From Novosphingobium percolationis (lineage in GTDB: Bacteria > Pseudomonadota > Alphaproteobacteria > Sphingomonadales > Sphingomonadaceae), in contig NZ_JAILYM010000001.1 of assembly GCF_020179425.1 (NCBI RefSeq), positions 558,001-622,000 on the forward strand: 64,000 nt of DNA, in the 5' to 3' direction. Position 1 is the stretch's first letter. The number at the start of each line of letters is the position of its first letter. The position numbers were made by a program, and so were the translations under genes. Positions 1 to 8,696 of the stretch are shown here, piece after piece. A model generated the notes under the pieces. That model ran no database searches and was not told the DNA's origin. It saw only the letters and a program-made list of their open reading frames with translations.

Positions 1-815
1 GCGCCACCGAGGACGAGCGCGCAGGTGCCGTCGCCTACCGGCGCGAAGCACTTGGTCGTGCCGTTGTCGTCGTAGGTCGCGTTGGGGAAGCCCCAGGCAT
101 TGTAGCGCTCGTTCTGCGAAGGCGCGTCGGTCGCCGAAACGCCGATGGCGATGCCGAAGGTGTCGTCGGCGAACTTGTCGACATAGGCGGCAGATGCGCG
201 ATAGCCATAGCGGCTGCCATCGGGGTTGAGCTTCTTGAGGCCGTTCATCTGGCCGCGCAACTGCAGCGCGACGATGCGGTCCTTCTGCGCCAGTGGACGC
301 AACATGCGCAGGTCCACCGTGCCGGCGATGCCCGCGGCGACCAGCGAGGGATCGGCGGCCTTGTGCACGACCACGTTCTTGAAGAACTCGCTGGGATACT
401 GGTCGTATTCGACGCCGCGGTTGTCGCCGACGGTGACCTGCTCGCGCCCGTTCAGCAGCGTGGTCGAGAAATCGGGGCCAAGGCCGCGGATCGACAGGCG
501 CTGGTCGCGGCCTTCGAGGCGCTGCGAGGTGACGCCGGGCAGGCGGGCGAGCGAGTCCGCGATCGACACGTCAGGCAGCTTGCCGATGTCTTCGGCAGAA
601 ACCGCTTCGACGATGCTCGGCGTGGTGCGCTTGATCGCGGCCGAGGCATTGAGCGAGGCGCGGATGCCGGTGACGACGATGCCGCCTTCATCGGCGGCGG
701 CAGCAGCGCCGGCCTGCGGCGCTTCTTGCGCGAACGACGGCGCGGCGAGCATCGCCACGGTCAGCGCGACGAGCGAGCTGCCAAGGCGACCCGCGGGAAT
801 TGCGTGCTTGTTCAT
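1..815 (-). CDS. TonB-dependent receptor, N-terminal part (runs off left edge)
   Basis: Outer-membrane receptor that would import a substrate with TonB-ExbBD energy. Only the first 271 codons are present; the frame is open to base 1. The start ATG has a GGGGGAGAC ribosome site 11 bases upstream. A signal peptide (K3, hydrophobic core 12-25, Ala-rich end near residue 29) is followed by IVVTG at 46-50 and a plug domain from about residue 65, with EDIGKLPD (75-82), SLARLPGV (88-95) and LSIRGLGP (107-114). This is the plug pattern of the Caulobacter-type receptors that take up oligosaccharides. It is divergent from a LacI gene, and a LacI-type palindrome lies between them, so a sugar ligand is inferred, probably maltodextrin-like by analogy with Caulobacter malA-malY-malI. 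The barrel is not in view. Confidence 0.93.
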   Translation of the reverse strand, partial: MNKHAIPAGRLGSSLVALTVAMLAAPSFAQEAPQAGAAAAADEGGIVVTGIRASLNASAAIKRTTPSIVEAVSAEDIGKLPDVSIADSLARLPGVTSQRLEGRDQRLSIRGLGPDFSTTLLNGREQVTVGDNRGVEYDQYPSEFFKNVVVHKAADPSLVAAGIAGTVDLRMLRPLAQKDRIVALQLRGQMNGLKKLNPDGSRYGYRASAAYVDKFADDTFGIAIGVSATDAPSQNERYNAWGFPNATYDDNGTTKCFAPVGDGTCALVLGG

Positions 816-1092
816 GATCTAGTTTGTCTCCCCCAAACCGGCGCGTGCCGGCCTGAACCCTGTGTGGCGCATGGCCCGAAATGGAGGGGGGCGGCCGTCC
901 AGCCGCAGCATGTCGTTCGCCATCCTCTCCGCCACGGCAGGTACGCCGGGGGCATGGCCGAACGAACATGGCATACGTATACCATCCGGCAATCGTTTGC
1001 GTAAAGTACACCATCCCCGATTGCCTTTCGGGGGCAATTGCAAGCCCGAAAAGCCAAGTCTAATCTGCCGCTTATAAAGGGGAGAAGCCGCG
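816..1092. promoter_or_regulatory. Divergent promoter region between TonB receptor and lacI-type gene
   Basis: A 277-base gap between two divergent starts. It holds the palindromic operator described in the next entry and no ORF with a convincing ribosome site. Just before the regulator start there is an AT-richer stretch and a GGGGAGAAG Shine-Dalgarno sequence. I could not place -35/-10 boxes with confidence. Confidence 0.6.
968..985. promoter_or_regulatory. LacI-family operator, copy 1
   Basis: An 18-base near-perfect palindrome, ATGGCATACGTATACCAT, with one mismatched base pair and a central CG. That is the symmetry expected for a LacI-family dimer. A second copy of the same sequence, reading as its reverse complement at 16 of 18 bases, lies in front of the MFS carrier. 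The most economical reading is that the adjacent LacI protein binds both. Confidence 0.7.
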
Positions 1093-2127
1093 ATGGGGCG
1101 CCGTCCGTCGAACAAGCCGACCAGCTTCGACATCGCCTATCTCGCGGGCGTCTCGCAACCCACCGTCAGCCGCGCCTTGCGCGGCAGCAAGGCGGTCAGC
1201 CTCGCCACGCGCCAGAAGATCGAGGCGATCGCGCGCCAGCTCAACTACACGGTCGACAAGAACGCCTCATCCTTGCGCTCGCAGCGCTCGAACACGCTGG
1301 CGCTGCTGTTCTTCGAAGACCCGACGCCCGATGAATCGAACATCAACCCGTTCTTCTTGTCGATGCTCGGCTCGATCACGCGGCACTGCGCGGCCAAGGG
1401 GCTGGACCTGCTGATCTCGTTCCAGAAGCTCGACGACGACTGGCACAAGAAATACCAGGAAAGCCACCGCGCCGACGGGCTGATCCTGCTCGGCTATGGC
1501 GACTACACGCTCTACGAGGCGCGCCTGCGCCAACTCGTGCGCAGCGGCACGCATTTCGTGCGTTGGGGCTCGGTCGATCGCGACACCATCGGCGCGACCA
1601 TCGGCAGTGACAATTTCGGCGCGGGGCGGCTGGTGGGCGAACACCTGCTGGCGCGCGGACGCCGCGCCATCGCCTTTCTGGGACAGGCGGATTCGCACTA
1701 TCCCGAGTTCCAGCAGCGCCACGCAGGCCTTGTCCGCGCGATGCAGACCGCCGGGCTGAAGCAGGACCCGGACCTCGTGGTCGATGCGATCTCGTCCGAA
1801 GAAATCGGCTATGCCGCCGCCAAGACTCTGCTGGCGCGCGGCAAGCCGTTCGATGCCGTGTTCGCGGCCAGCGACCTCATCGCCATCGGCGCGCTGCGGG
1901 CGCTAGGCGAAGCGGGGCTGGTCGTACCGCGGGACGTGGCGCTGGTCGGCTTCGACGACCTGCCCGCGGCCAGCCACACCAGCCCGCCGCTGACCACGGT
2001 GATGCAGGACATGCGCCACGCGGGCGAAGCGCTGGTCGAAACCGTGCTCGCCCAGATCGAGGACCGCCCCACCCCGCCCCCGGTGCTGCCGACAAGGCTG
2101 GTGGTGCGCGCGAGTTCCGGGGGGTAG
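1093..2127 (+). CDS. LacI-family transcriptional regulator of the sugar uptake locus
   Basis: A 344-residue LacI/GalR repressor. Residues 11-35 hold the helix-turn-helix (DIAYLAGVSQPTVSRALRG), followed by the hinge helix, where a Leu that can intercalate is replaced by SSLRSQRS. From about residue 65 comes the periplasmic-binding-protein-like effector domain, with the family signatures DAVFAASDLIAIGALRALGE and VALVGFDDLPAASHTSPPLTTV. The start ATG follows GGGGAGAAG at good spacing. It lies between the TonB receptor and the MFS carrier, both preceded by the same palindrome, so it probably represses both until a sugar, perhaps maltose or a related disaccharide, is present. The ligand is inference; assignment to the family is secure. 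Confidence 0.93.
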   Translation: MGRRPSNKPTSFDIAYLAGVSQPTVSRALRGSKAVSLATRQKIEAIARQLNYTVDKNASSLRSQRSNTLALLFFEDPTPDESNINPFFLSMLGSITRHCAAKGLDLLISFQKLDDDWHKKYQESHRADGLILLGYGDYTLYEARLRQLVRSGTHFVRWGSVDRDTIGATIGSDNFGAGRLVGEHLLARGRRAIAFLGQADSHYPEFQQRHAGLVRAMQTAGLKQDPDLVVDAISSEEIGYAAAKTLLARGKPFDAVFAASDLIAIGALRALGEAGLVVPRDVALVGFDDLPAASHTSPPLTTVMQDMRHAGEALVETVLAQIEDRPTPPPVLPTRLVVRASSGG

Positions 2128-2166
2128 CGCCGGGAACGGGCCACCCACATCCCGCCCCGCATGGGA

Positions 2167-2184
2167 ATGGTATTCGTATGCAAT
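2167..2184. promoter_or_regulatory. LacI-family operator, copy 2
   Basis: ATGGTATTCGTATGCAAT matches the reverse complement of the operator in front of the TonB receptor at 16 of 18 positions and keeps the central CGTAT core. It lies about 90 bases before the chosen start of the MFS carrier, where a repressor could block its promoter. Its position also argues against the upstream in-frame ATG, which would put the operator inside the gene. Confidence 0.68.
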
Positions 2185-2274
2185 GCGATTGCCGCCCCGC
2201 CCCACTCATGCGATTCCATCGGGCCTAACGGGCACGCCGCACACCGGCCCAGCGATGCCCGGCCGGGAGACGCC

Positions 2275-3777
2275 ATGACCGCCGCCAGCCCCCCCTTTTC
2301 CAGCACTGCCCTTCCCACCCCAAAGCCGCGCCAGAGCTTTGCGGGGCTGTGGAACATCAGCTTCGGGTTCTTCGGCATCCAGATCGCGTTCGGGTTGCAG
2401 AACGCCAATGTCAGCCGCATCTTCCAGTCGCTGGGCAGCAATGTCGACGATCTGGCCTTCCTGTGGATCGCCGGGCCGGTCACAGGCCTGCTGGTGCAGC
2501 CGCTGATCGGGCACTTTTCCGACCGCACGTGGGGCCCCTTCGGCCGCCGCCGCCCCTATTTCATGGCAGGCGCGCTGCTGGCGGGCCTCGCGCTCGTCGG
2601 CCTGCCCCATGCGGGCGCCCTCCTGCTGGCCGCCGCCTTCCTGTGGCTGCTCGATGCCTCGCTCAACATCTCGATGGAGCCGTTCCGCGCCTTCGTGGGC
2701 GACATGACCCCGCCCGACCAGCGCGCGGCAGGGTTCGCCATCCAGACCTGCTTCATCGGCGCGGGTGCGGTGATCGGCAGCCTCGCGCCTGCCTTGTTCA
2801 CCGCGATGGGCATCGCCAACACCGCGCCCGAAGGCGTAATCCCACCTTCCGTGCGCGCGAGTTTCCTGCTGGGCGCCGCCGCCATCGTGCTGGCGGTGGG
2901 CTGGACCTCACTGACGGTGCGCGAATACAGCCCCGAGGACATGGCGCGCTTCGAAGGCCGCGCGCCGGACGCGCCCGAAGCGCCCGAGCCGCTCGTCTAT
3001 CCGGCGCGCGGGCACCTGTGGGCGGTGGCGGGGATCGCTCTCCTGGCGCTGGTCGCGCTCATGGGGCTGGACAAGCAGCTGTTCGTGCTGGGCGGCGGGA
3101 TGGTGGCCTTCGGGCTCGCGCAGGTCATCAACCGCATGCACCGCTCGACCGGGGCGGTCGCGCATATCCTCAGCGATCTTGCACAGATGCCGGTACAGAT
3201 GAAGCAGCTTGCGCTCGCGCAGTTCTTCACGTGGAGCGCTCTGTTCGTGCTGTGGATCTACACCACGCCGGTGGTGACGCAGTACGTGTTCCATTCGACC
3301 GACACCACCAGTGCCGCCTTTAACGCGGGCGCGGACTGGGTGGGCGTGATGTTCGCGTTCTACAACGGCGTCGCTGCGCTCGCCGCCTTCGCGCTGCCGG
3401 TGCTGGCGCGCCGCATCGGCAACGTGAAGACGCACATGGTCTGCCTGATGGCGGGCGCGCTCGCTTTCGCGCTGATGCTGGTCATCCGCGACAAGACGCT
3501 GCTGCTGGTGCCGATGGCGCTGGTGGGCATCGCCTGGGCCTCGATCCTGGGGATGCCCTACGTGATCCTGACCAGCGTGCTGCCGCCGCGCAAGTTCGGC
3601 ATCTACATCGGCGTGTTCAACTTCTTCATCGTGCTGCCGCAGCTGCTGGTGGCGACGGTAATGGGTGGCGTGATCCGCAGCTTCTTCCCCACCGAGCCGG
3701 TCTGGACAATGCTCGTCGCCGCGCTGGTGATGCTGGCGGCTGCCCTGGCGACGCTGCGGGTGCGCGAGGCCGCCTGA
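2275..3777 (+). CDS. MFS sugar carrier (MalY/SLC45-like)
   Basis: A 500-residue, roughly 12-helix major facilitator protein of the inner membrane. After a short cytoplasmic leader it shows FGFFGIQIAFGLQNANVSRIF in helix 1 and GHFSDRTWGPFGRRRPYF (about residues 75-92) in the first cytoplasmic loop. This is the RxxxGRRRP-type loop seen in sucrose/maltose carriers of the GPH/SLC45 kind, including Caulobacter MalY. I chose the ATG with GGGAGA six bases upstream; an in-frame ATG 38 codons earlier would swallow the operator. The locus pairs outer-membrane import (TonB receptor) with inner-membrane import here, so the substrate is likely an intact di- or oligosaccharide. Substrate identity is inferred from family and context. 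Confidence 0.88.
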   Translation: MTAASPPFSSTALPTPKPRQSFAGLWNISFGFFGIQIAFGLQNANVSRIFQSLGSNVDDLAFLWIAGPVTGLLVQPLIGHFSDRTWGPFGRRRPYFMAGALLAGLALVGLPHAGALLLAAAFLWLLDASLNISMEPFRAFVGDMTPPDQRAAGFAIQTCFIGAGAVIGSLAPALFTAMGIANTAPEGVIPPSVRASFLLGAAAIVLAVGWTSLTVREYSPEDMARFEGRAPDAPEAPEPLVYPARGHLWAVAGIALLALVALMGLDKQLFVLGGGMVAFGLAQVINRMHRSTGAVAHILSDLAQMPVQMKQLALAQFFTWSALFVLWIYTTPVVTQYVFHSTDTTSAAFNAGADWVGVMFAFYNGVAALAAFALPVLARRIGNVKTHMVCLMAGALAFALMLVIRDKTLLLVPMALVGIAWASILGMPYVILTSVLPPRKFGIYIGVFNFFIVLPQLLVATVMGGVIRSFFPTEPVWTMLVAALVMLAAALATLRVREAA

Positions 3778-3779
3778 CG

Positions 3780-4058
3780 CTATCGCCGCTTCGCCGTCGG
3801 CGCATGGAAATCCGGCGGCTTTCCCGCGATCCAGCGCAGGAAGGCCGCCAGTTCCGCCCGCGCCCGCAGCACCTCACTATCGGCACCCAGCCGCGCCAGT
3901 TCCACGTTCGTGAACGTCGCGTGCAAGGTCCGGTGGCAGATCGGGTGCAAGGCTTCCGTCTCGCGCCCGCCGCGCGACTTGGGCACCGGGTGGTGCCATT
4001 CCACCTTTCGCCCCAAGGGCCGCGCGCAGAGCCAGCAAAGTCCCGGTTCGATCATCAT
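3780..4058 (-). CDS. Small HNH nuclease-domain protein
   Basis: A 92-residue protein made almost entirely of an HNH fold. CWLCARPL at residues 8-15 could supply half a zinc knuckle, WHHPVPKSRGG at 21-31 contains the catalytic-type His pair, and LHPICHRTLHA at 38-48 supplies the remaining metal ligands. It converges with the MFS gene, with two bases between the stops. Small lone HNH proteins of this sort are common in sphingomonads; their physiological target is unknown. There are no phage or restriction genes nearby to suggest a role. Confidence 0.8.
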   Translation of the reverse strand: MMIEPGLCWLCARPLGRKVEWHHPVPKSRGGRETEALHPICHRTLHATFTNVELARLGADSEVLRARAELAAFLRWIAGKPPDFHAPTAKRR

Positions 4059-4099
4059 GCTAGGCCGCTGTTAACCGCTTTTTCGGTAGGTGGGTCGCC

Positions 4100-5647
4100 A
4101 TGGTGGACACTGGAATATCGAACGAAAGCGCAACCATGCAACCCGTGCGGCCCCAAAGGGTGGCTCTGCCGCTGGCGTTGATGCTGGCCGCGATCCTTGC
4201 CTTCCGCGCGATCCATTTCGGCAACCCCGGCCTCAGCTACGACGAGAACTTCTACCTGCTGGCGGGCGACCGGATGCTGCACGGCGCGGTGCCCTACGTC
4301 GATATCTGGGACCGAAAGCCGGTGCTGCTCTTCGCGATCTATGCCGGCATACGAATGCTGGGGGGCGAAGGCTTTACCGAGTACCTGTTCGTTTCCGCGC
4401 TTTGCGTGATGGCGACCGCCGCGTTCCTGTGGGCCATTGCGCGGCGCTGGCTCGATCCGTGGAGCGCCGTGCTGCCCGCGCTGGCCTTCGTCGTCTGGCA
4501 GGAGCCGTTCGACGGCGGCGGCGGGCAGACGGGCACTTTCACAAACCTGCTGGCCGCCGCCTCGTTCTGGCTGCTGCTGCGCGCGCGCGATCTTGGCGCA
4601 GCGCGCGGCACGCTGCGCGTCGGCGCGCTGGTGATGGTGCTGATGGGGCTGGCGCTGCAGATCAAGTACACCGTCGTGCCGCTGGGCGCGTTCTACGGCT
4701 GCGCCTTCCTGTGGCTCGCATGGCGGCAGGGCGGCGGGCACAAGACGCTGGTGCTCGCCTTTGCCGCCTACATCCTGATCGCGCTGGCCCCGACCGCGCT
4801 GGTGGTCGCATGGTACTGGCAGGCGGGGCATCTCGACGCCTTCGTCCAGGCCAACGTCACTTCGCTGTTCCTGCGCGGATCGCTGGCGGGTGGGCGCGTG
4901 TTCGTTGTGCGATATATCGCCGTGATCGGCCTTCCGCTGGTCATCTGCGGCGCGCTCGGCCTTATGCGCATCGCCCGTGATGGTGGCGAGAACCGCGCGC
5001 TCTCGGCATGGATCGCACTGTGGAGCGCCGCCGCCTTCGCCAGCTTCGCGATGATCGGCAACTTCTACCTCGCCTATTTCCAGCCGGTAGCGATGGCGCT
5101 GGCGCTGGCCTGCGGCGGCACCTTGCGCGACAAGCGGCTGGGCCTGATCGTCTTCGCGCTGCTGGCCGCCTATCCGTTCAAGGCGGCCGTCATCCGCACG
5201 CCTGCCGAGGACGCAGAAACCCGCCACGCCATGGCGCAACTGACGCAGGCGGCGGCCCCCCATGTCGATGCCGCGCGCTGCCTCTATGTCTACGACGGCC
5301 CGGTCTCGCTCTACATGACGACTCACGCCTGCGTGCCCACGCGCTTCGCCTTCCCGGACCATCTTTCCAACAGCATCGAACAGCACGCGCTGGGCGTCGA
5401 TGCGGGGGCGGAGATGTCGCGCGTGCTCGCCTCGCGCCCCGGCGCGATCGTCACCGCCTGGCCGCCGCTGCCGCCGGGGCTGAACCAGACCAACGCGAAA
5501 CTGCTGCGCGCTGCGCTGGCGCGCGACTATCGCCGCACCGCGACCGTTGACTTCAACAAGCGTCAGATTTCGGTGTGGGAACGCCTGCCCGCCCCGCGCA
5601 CCGATGGCCAGCCGCTCGACCGACAGGACGCCCTTCTCGCTTCTTAG
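4100..5647 (+). CDS. GT-C fold membrane glycosyltransferase (GT39/ArnT-like)
   Basis: A 515-residue integral membrane protein with about ten hydrophobic segments. Near the N-terminus, after helix 1, comes YDENFYLLAGDRMLHGAVPY followed by DIWDRKPVLL. The acidic DE in the first periplasmic loop and the downstream D-K are typical of polyprenyl-phosphate-sugar-dependent transferases of the ArnT/PMT superfamily. It likely transfers a sugar from a lipid carrier to a periplasmic acceptor (lipid A, protein or glycan); the acceptor cannot be read from the sequence. An ATG 12 codons later is an alternative start. It is followed 98 bases later by cpaF with no obvious link. Confidence 0.82.
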   Translation: MVDTGISNESATMQPVRPQRVALPLALMLAAILAFRAIHFGNPGLSYDENFYLLAGDRMLHGAVPYVDIWDRKPVLLFAIYAGIRMLGGEGFTEYLFVSALCVMATAAFLWAIARRWLDPWSAVLPALAFVVWQEPFDGGGGQTGTFTNLLAAASFWLLLRARDLGAARGTLRVGALVMVLMGLALQIKYTVVPLGAFYGCAFLWLAWRQGGGHKTLVLAFAAYILIALAPTALVVAWYWQAGHLDAFVQANVTSLFLRGSLAGGRVFVVRYIAVIGLPLVICGALGLMRIARDGGENRALSAWIALWSAAAFASFAMIGNFYLAYFQPVAMALALACGGTLRDKRLGLIVFALLAAYPFKAAVIRTPAEDAETRHAMAQLTQAAAPHVDAARCLYVYDGPVSLYMTTHACVPTRFAFPDHLSNSIEQHALGVDAGAEMSRVLASRPGAIVTAWPPLPPGLNQTNAKLLRAALARDYRRTATVDFNKRQISVWERLPAPRTDGQPLDRQDALLAS

Positions 5648-5745
5648 GAAATCCTGAACCTTTCCAGCCTATTCACCATATCCCTAGAGACGGTGATGAC
5701 CACGAGCAGGCCATCCCCACGCGACAGAACACGGGAAGCACAAGC

Positions 5746-7287
5746 ATGAGCGCATTTGGTCGCAAACCGGGCATGGGGGGGACGTCGGCAGGGCCGCGCC
5801 CCTCGTTCGGTGTCGCGCGCCCGATGAAGACCGGCGAGACCGCCGCGCCGGTCCCCCAACCCGCCCCCGCCCCGGTGCCGCTGGGCGGCGACCAGTTCCC
5901 ACCGCTGCCGCCGATGGACATGGTCGACCAGCCGATCAGCAGCGCCGCGCTCAAGGCCGATGCCCTCACCCGCCTCGCCGACCGCGCCAACGCCGTGGTC
6001 GACAACCAGTACCAGGCCGAAGGCTTTGAGGCGTCGGTCCACAAGATCAAGGAACAGGTGCTGCCGCGCCTGCTCGAACGCGTCGATCCCGAAGCGGCCG
6101 CCACGCTCACCAAGGAAGAGCTGTCGGAGGAATTCCGCCCGATCATCATGGAAGTGCTGGCCGAGCTGAAGGTCACGCTCAACCGGCGCGAACAGTTCGC
6201 TCTGGAAAAGGTGCTGATCGACGAGTTGCTCGGCTTCGGCCCGCTCGAAGAGCTGCTGAACGACCCCGACGTGTCCGACATCATGGTCAACGGGCCCGAA
6301 CAGACCTACATCGAAAAGAAGGGCAAGCTGCAGCTCGCCCCGATCCGCTTTCGCGATGAAAGCCACCTGTTCCAGATTGCACAGCGCATCGTCAACCAGG
6401 TCGGCCGCCGCGTCGACCAGACCACGCCGCTGGCCGACGCCCGCTTGAAGGACGGCAGCCGCGTCAACGTCATCGTGCCGCCGCTCAGCTTGCGCGGCAC
6501 CGCGATCTCGATCCGCAAATTTTCCGAAAAGCCGATCACGATCGACATGCTCCGCGATTTCGGCTCGATGTCCGACAAGATGGCCACCGCGCTCAAGATC
6601 GCAGGCGCCTGCCGCATGAACATCGTCATCTCGGGCGGCACCGGCTCGGGCAAGACGACGATGCTCAACGCCTTGTCGAAGATGATCGATCCGGGCGAGC
6701 GCGTGCTGACGATCGAGGACGCGGCCGAACTGCGCCTGCAGCAGCCGCACTGGCTGCCGCTCGAAACCCGTCCCCCGAACCTTGAAGGCCAGGGCGCCAT
6801 AACCATCGGCGATCTCGTCAAGAACGCCCTGCGCATGCGTCCTGACCGCATCATCCTGGGCGAAATCCGTGGCGCAGAATGCTTCGACCTGCTGGCCGCG
6901 ATGAACACCGGCCACGATGGGTCGATGTGCACGCTTCACGCCAACTCCCCGCGCGAATGCCTTGGCCGTATGGAAAACATGATCCTGATGGGCGACATCA
7001 AGATCCCCAAGGAAGCCATTTCGCGCCAGATCGCCGAATCCGTCGACCTGATCGTGCAGGTCAAGCGCCTGCGCGACGGTTCGCGTCGCACCACCAACAT
7101 CACCGAAGTGATCGGCATGGAAGGCGACGTGATCGTGACGCAGGAACTGTTCAAGTTCGAGTATCTGGACGAGACCGACGACGGCAAGATCATCGGCGAA
7201 TTTCGCCCCTCGGGCCTGCGTCCCTACACGCTGGAAAAGGCGCGCCAGTTCGGGTTCGATCAGGCCTACCTCGAAGCCTGCCTCTGA
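5746..7287 (+). CDS. cpaF: CpaF-type secretion ATPase (type IVc/Tad pilus)
   Basis: A 513-residue hexameric traffic ATPase of the VirB11/PulE superfamily, CpaF branch. A Pro-rich tail of about 60 residues comes first, then the N-terminal domain. The RecA-like domain carries the Walker A GGTGSGKTT (near 305-313), the Asp box TIEDAAELRL, the Walker B ILGEIRGAE and the His box MCTLHANSPRE. In Tad/Flp systems CpaF powers pilus extension and retraction at the inner membrane. The rest of a cpa/tad cluster (cpaA-E, tadB, tadC) is not next to it in this window, so the gene is separated from its partners here. An upstream in-frame ATG was rejected because it overlaps the preceding gene and adds a low-complexity peptide. 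Confidence 0.93.
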   Translation: MSAFGRKPGMGGTSAGPRPSFGVARPMKTGETAAPVPQPAPAPVPLGGDQFPPLPPMDMVDQPISSAALKADALTRLADRANAVVDNQYQAEGFEASVHKIKEQVLPRLLERVDPEAAATLTKEELSEEFRPIIMEVLAELKVTLNRREQFALEKVLIDELLGFGPLEELLNDPDVSDIMVNGPEQTYIEKKGKLQLAPIRFRDESHLFQIAQRIVNQVGRRVDQTTPLADARLKDGSRVNVIVPPLSLRGTAISIRKFSEKPITIDMLRDFGSMSDKMATALKIAGACRMNIVISGGTGSGKTTMLNALSKMIDPGERVLTIEDAAELRLQQPHWLPLETRPPNLEGQGAITIGDLVKNALRMRPDRIILGEIRGAECFDLLAAMNTGHDGSMCTLHANSPRECLGRMENMILMGDIKIPKEAISRQIAESVDLIVQVKRLRDGSRRTTNITEVIGMEGDVIVTQELFKFEYLDETDDGKIIGEFRPSGLRPYTLEKARQFGFDQAYLEACL

Positions 7288-7302
7288 TAAGGGCTTGATC
7301 GC

Positions 7303-8253
7303 ATGGTGCGCCGCCGTAAGGCGGAGCCCATGCACTCGCCGCACGGGCCAGCCCTCAACCACCCGCTGCATCGCCCGATGTTCGCGCTGGCCTTGCGCCT
7401 TGCAGCCATGCTGATGCTGTCGGTCATGCTGCTGCTGGTCAAACTGACCGGCGAACGCGGCGTCTGGCTACCCGAAACGATGTTCTGGCGGCAGGCGATC
7501 CCCGCCGCCCTGCTGCTCGGCTGGTTGGCGGCAAAAGGCCAGATCGGACGGCTGAAAACGCAGCGCCCATGGGTTCACGCCCGCCGCGCCGCGATCGGGA
7601 CGACCGGCATGTTCATGACGCTGGGCGTCGTGCAGATCCTGCCGCTGGCCGAAGCGACCGTGCTAGGTTTTACCGCACCGATCTTTGCGGTGATCCTTTC
7701 GGCCCTGCTGCTCAAGGAACATGTCGGGCCGTGGCGCTGGGCAGCGGTGATGCTGGGCCTCGCCGGGATCGTCGTGATCGCGGGGCCCGACCGCGGCCAC
7801 CTGCCGCTGTTCGGGCTCGCCGTGGGCGTGGGCGCGGCGTTCTTCGTCGCGCTCGTGTCGATCCAGTTGCGCGACCTTGGCCGCACCGAAGAGCCACTGA
7901 CCGTGGTGTTCTGGTTTTCGGCGATGAGCACCCCCGTCCTCGGCCTCGCCCTGTTCAGGAGCGGCGTGCATCACGATGCCGTGCAGTGGGCGATGCTCGC
8001 CGGGATCGGCCTGTCCGGCCTTTTCGCGCAGATCCTGATGACCTCGGCCCTGCGCTATGGCGCGGTGGCGAGCGTGATCGTCATGGACTATTCGCAGTTT
8101 GCCTGGGCCACGCTGTGGGGCCTTGTGTTCTTCGGCAACCTGCCGCCCGCCGCCACCTGGGCCGGCGCGCCGCTGATCGTCGCGGCGGGCCTGATCATCG
8201 CGTGGCGCGAACACGTCCTGTCACGCGAACGCACCGCCCTGCTTAACGCCTGA
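7303..8253 (+). CDS. EamA/DMT-family exporter
   Basis: A 316-residue inner-membrane protein with ten hydrophobic segments arranged as two EamA repeats. The first covers roughly residues 25-165, with TMFWRQAIPAALLLGWLA in helix 2 and LGFTAPIFAVILSALLLKE ahead of helix 5. The second covers roughly 170-300, with VIVMDYSQFAWATLWGLVFF. Members export amino acids, nucleobases or other small metabolites, or import them in a few cases; the substrate cannot be told from sequence. The start may be nine codons downstream, at MHSPHG. It follows cpaF by 15 bases. Confidence 0.86.
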   Translation: MVRRRKAEPMHSPHGPALNHPLHRPMFALALRLAAMLMLSVMLLLVKLTGERGVWLPETMFWRQAIPAALLLGWLAAKGQIGRLKTQRPWVHARRAAIGTTGMFMTLGVVQILPLAEATVLGFTAPIFAVILSALLLKEHVGPWRWAAVMLGLAGIVVIAGPDRGHLPLFGLAVGVGAAFFVALVSIQLRDLGRTEEPLTVVFWFSAMSTPVLGLALFRSGVHHDAVQWAMLAGIGLSGLFAQILMTSALRYGAVASVIVMDYSQFAWATLWGLVFFGNLPPAATWAGAPLIVAAGLIIAWREHVLSRERTALLNA

Positions 8254-8256
8254 AGC

Positions 8257-8685
8257 TCACGCCGTGCCTTCCACATCGCGACGATCGCTGCGCGTTGTCG
8301 GGCTGGAAACCACAAGAAAGCGCACCGGACCATTGCTATCGTTGCGCGCCTGGTGACGCTGGCCGGGCGTGATCTCGATCCCGGTTCGAGCAGGCAGGAC
8401 GTGACGCTCGCCTTCCAGCTCCATCGTCAGTTCGCCGTCGAGAACATAGAAGAACTGCCGCGCCTCCATATGCAAATGCCGTTGCTCGGCTGTTCCGGGC
8501 GGCATCTGCTCTTCTATCGCCAGCAGTTCGGGTCCGGGTGCCAACACCCAGCCATCGCAGCCTTCTCCCCAATGATAATGCTGCGCATTTGTCGTGTCTC
8601 GCCGCACGCTACCTCCCTGCCAAGCGTGCGCCTGCCCCGCCGCGGCCCCGTGCATCTGCATGGCATAGGACCGCGGACCGGGCAC
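8257..8685 (-). CDS. Cupin-domain protein next to an acyl-CoA synthetase
   Basis: A 142-residue single-domain cupin. Motif 1 is HLHMEARQFFYVLDGELTME (about residues 69-88) and motif 2 is PGQRHQARND (about 107-116), so two His plus a Glu/Gln could bind a metal. The N-terminal segment with HYHWGEGCDGW is not part of the core. It starts 11 bases after the stop of the acyl-CoA synthetase on the same strand, so the two are probably one transcript. No specific enzymatic activity can be assigned; it could be a dioxygenase, an isomerase or a sugar/acid-binding protein. Confidence 0.78.
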   Translation of the reverse strand: MPGPRSYAMQMHGAAAGQAHAWQGGSVRRDTTNAQHYHWGEGCDGWVLAPGPELLAIEEQMPPGTAEQRHLHMEARQFFYVLDGELTMELEGERHVLPARTGIEITPGQRHQARNDSNGPVRFLVVSSPTTRSDRRDVEGTA

Positions 8686-8696
8686 GCAACTCCCCG

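Noticed and set aside
2161..2274. Longer start for the MFS carrier
   Set aside because: It would add 38 residues with no similarity and place the LacI operator inside the coding region; the later ATG has GGGAGA.
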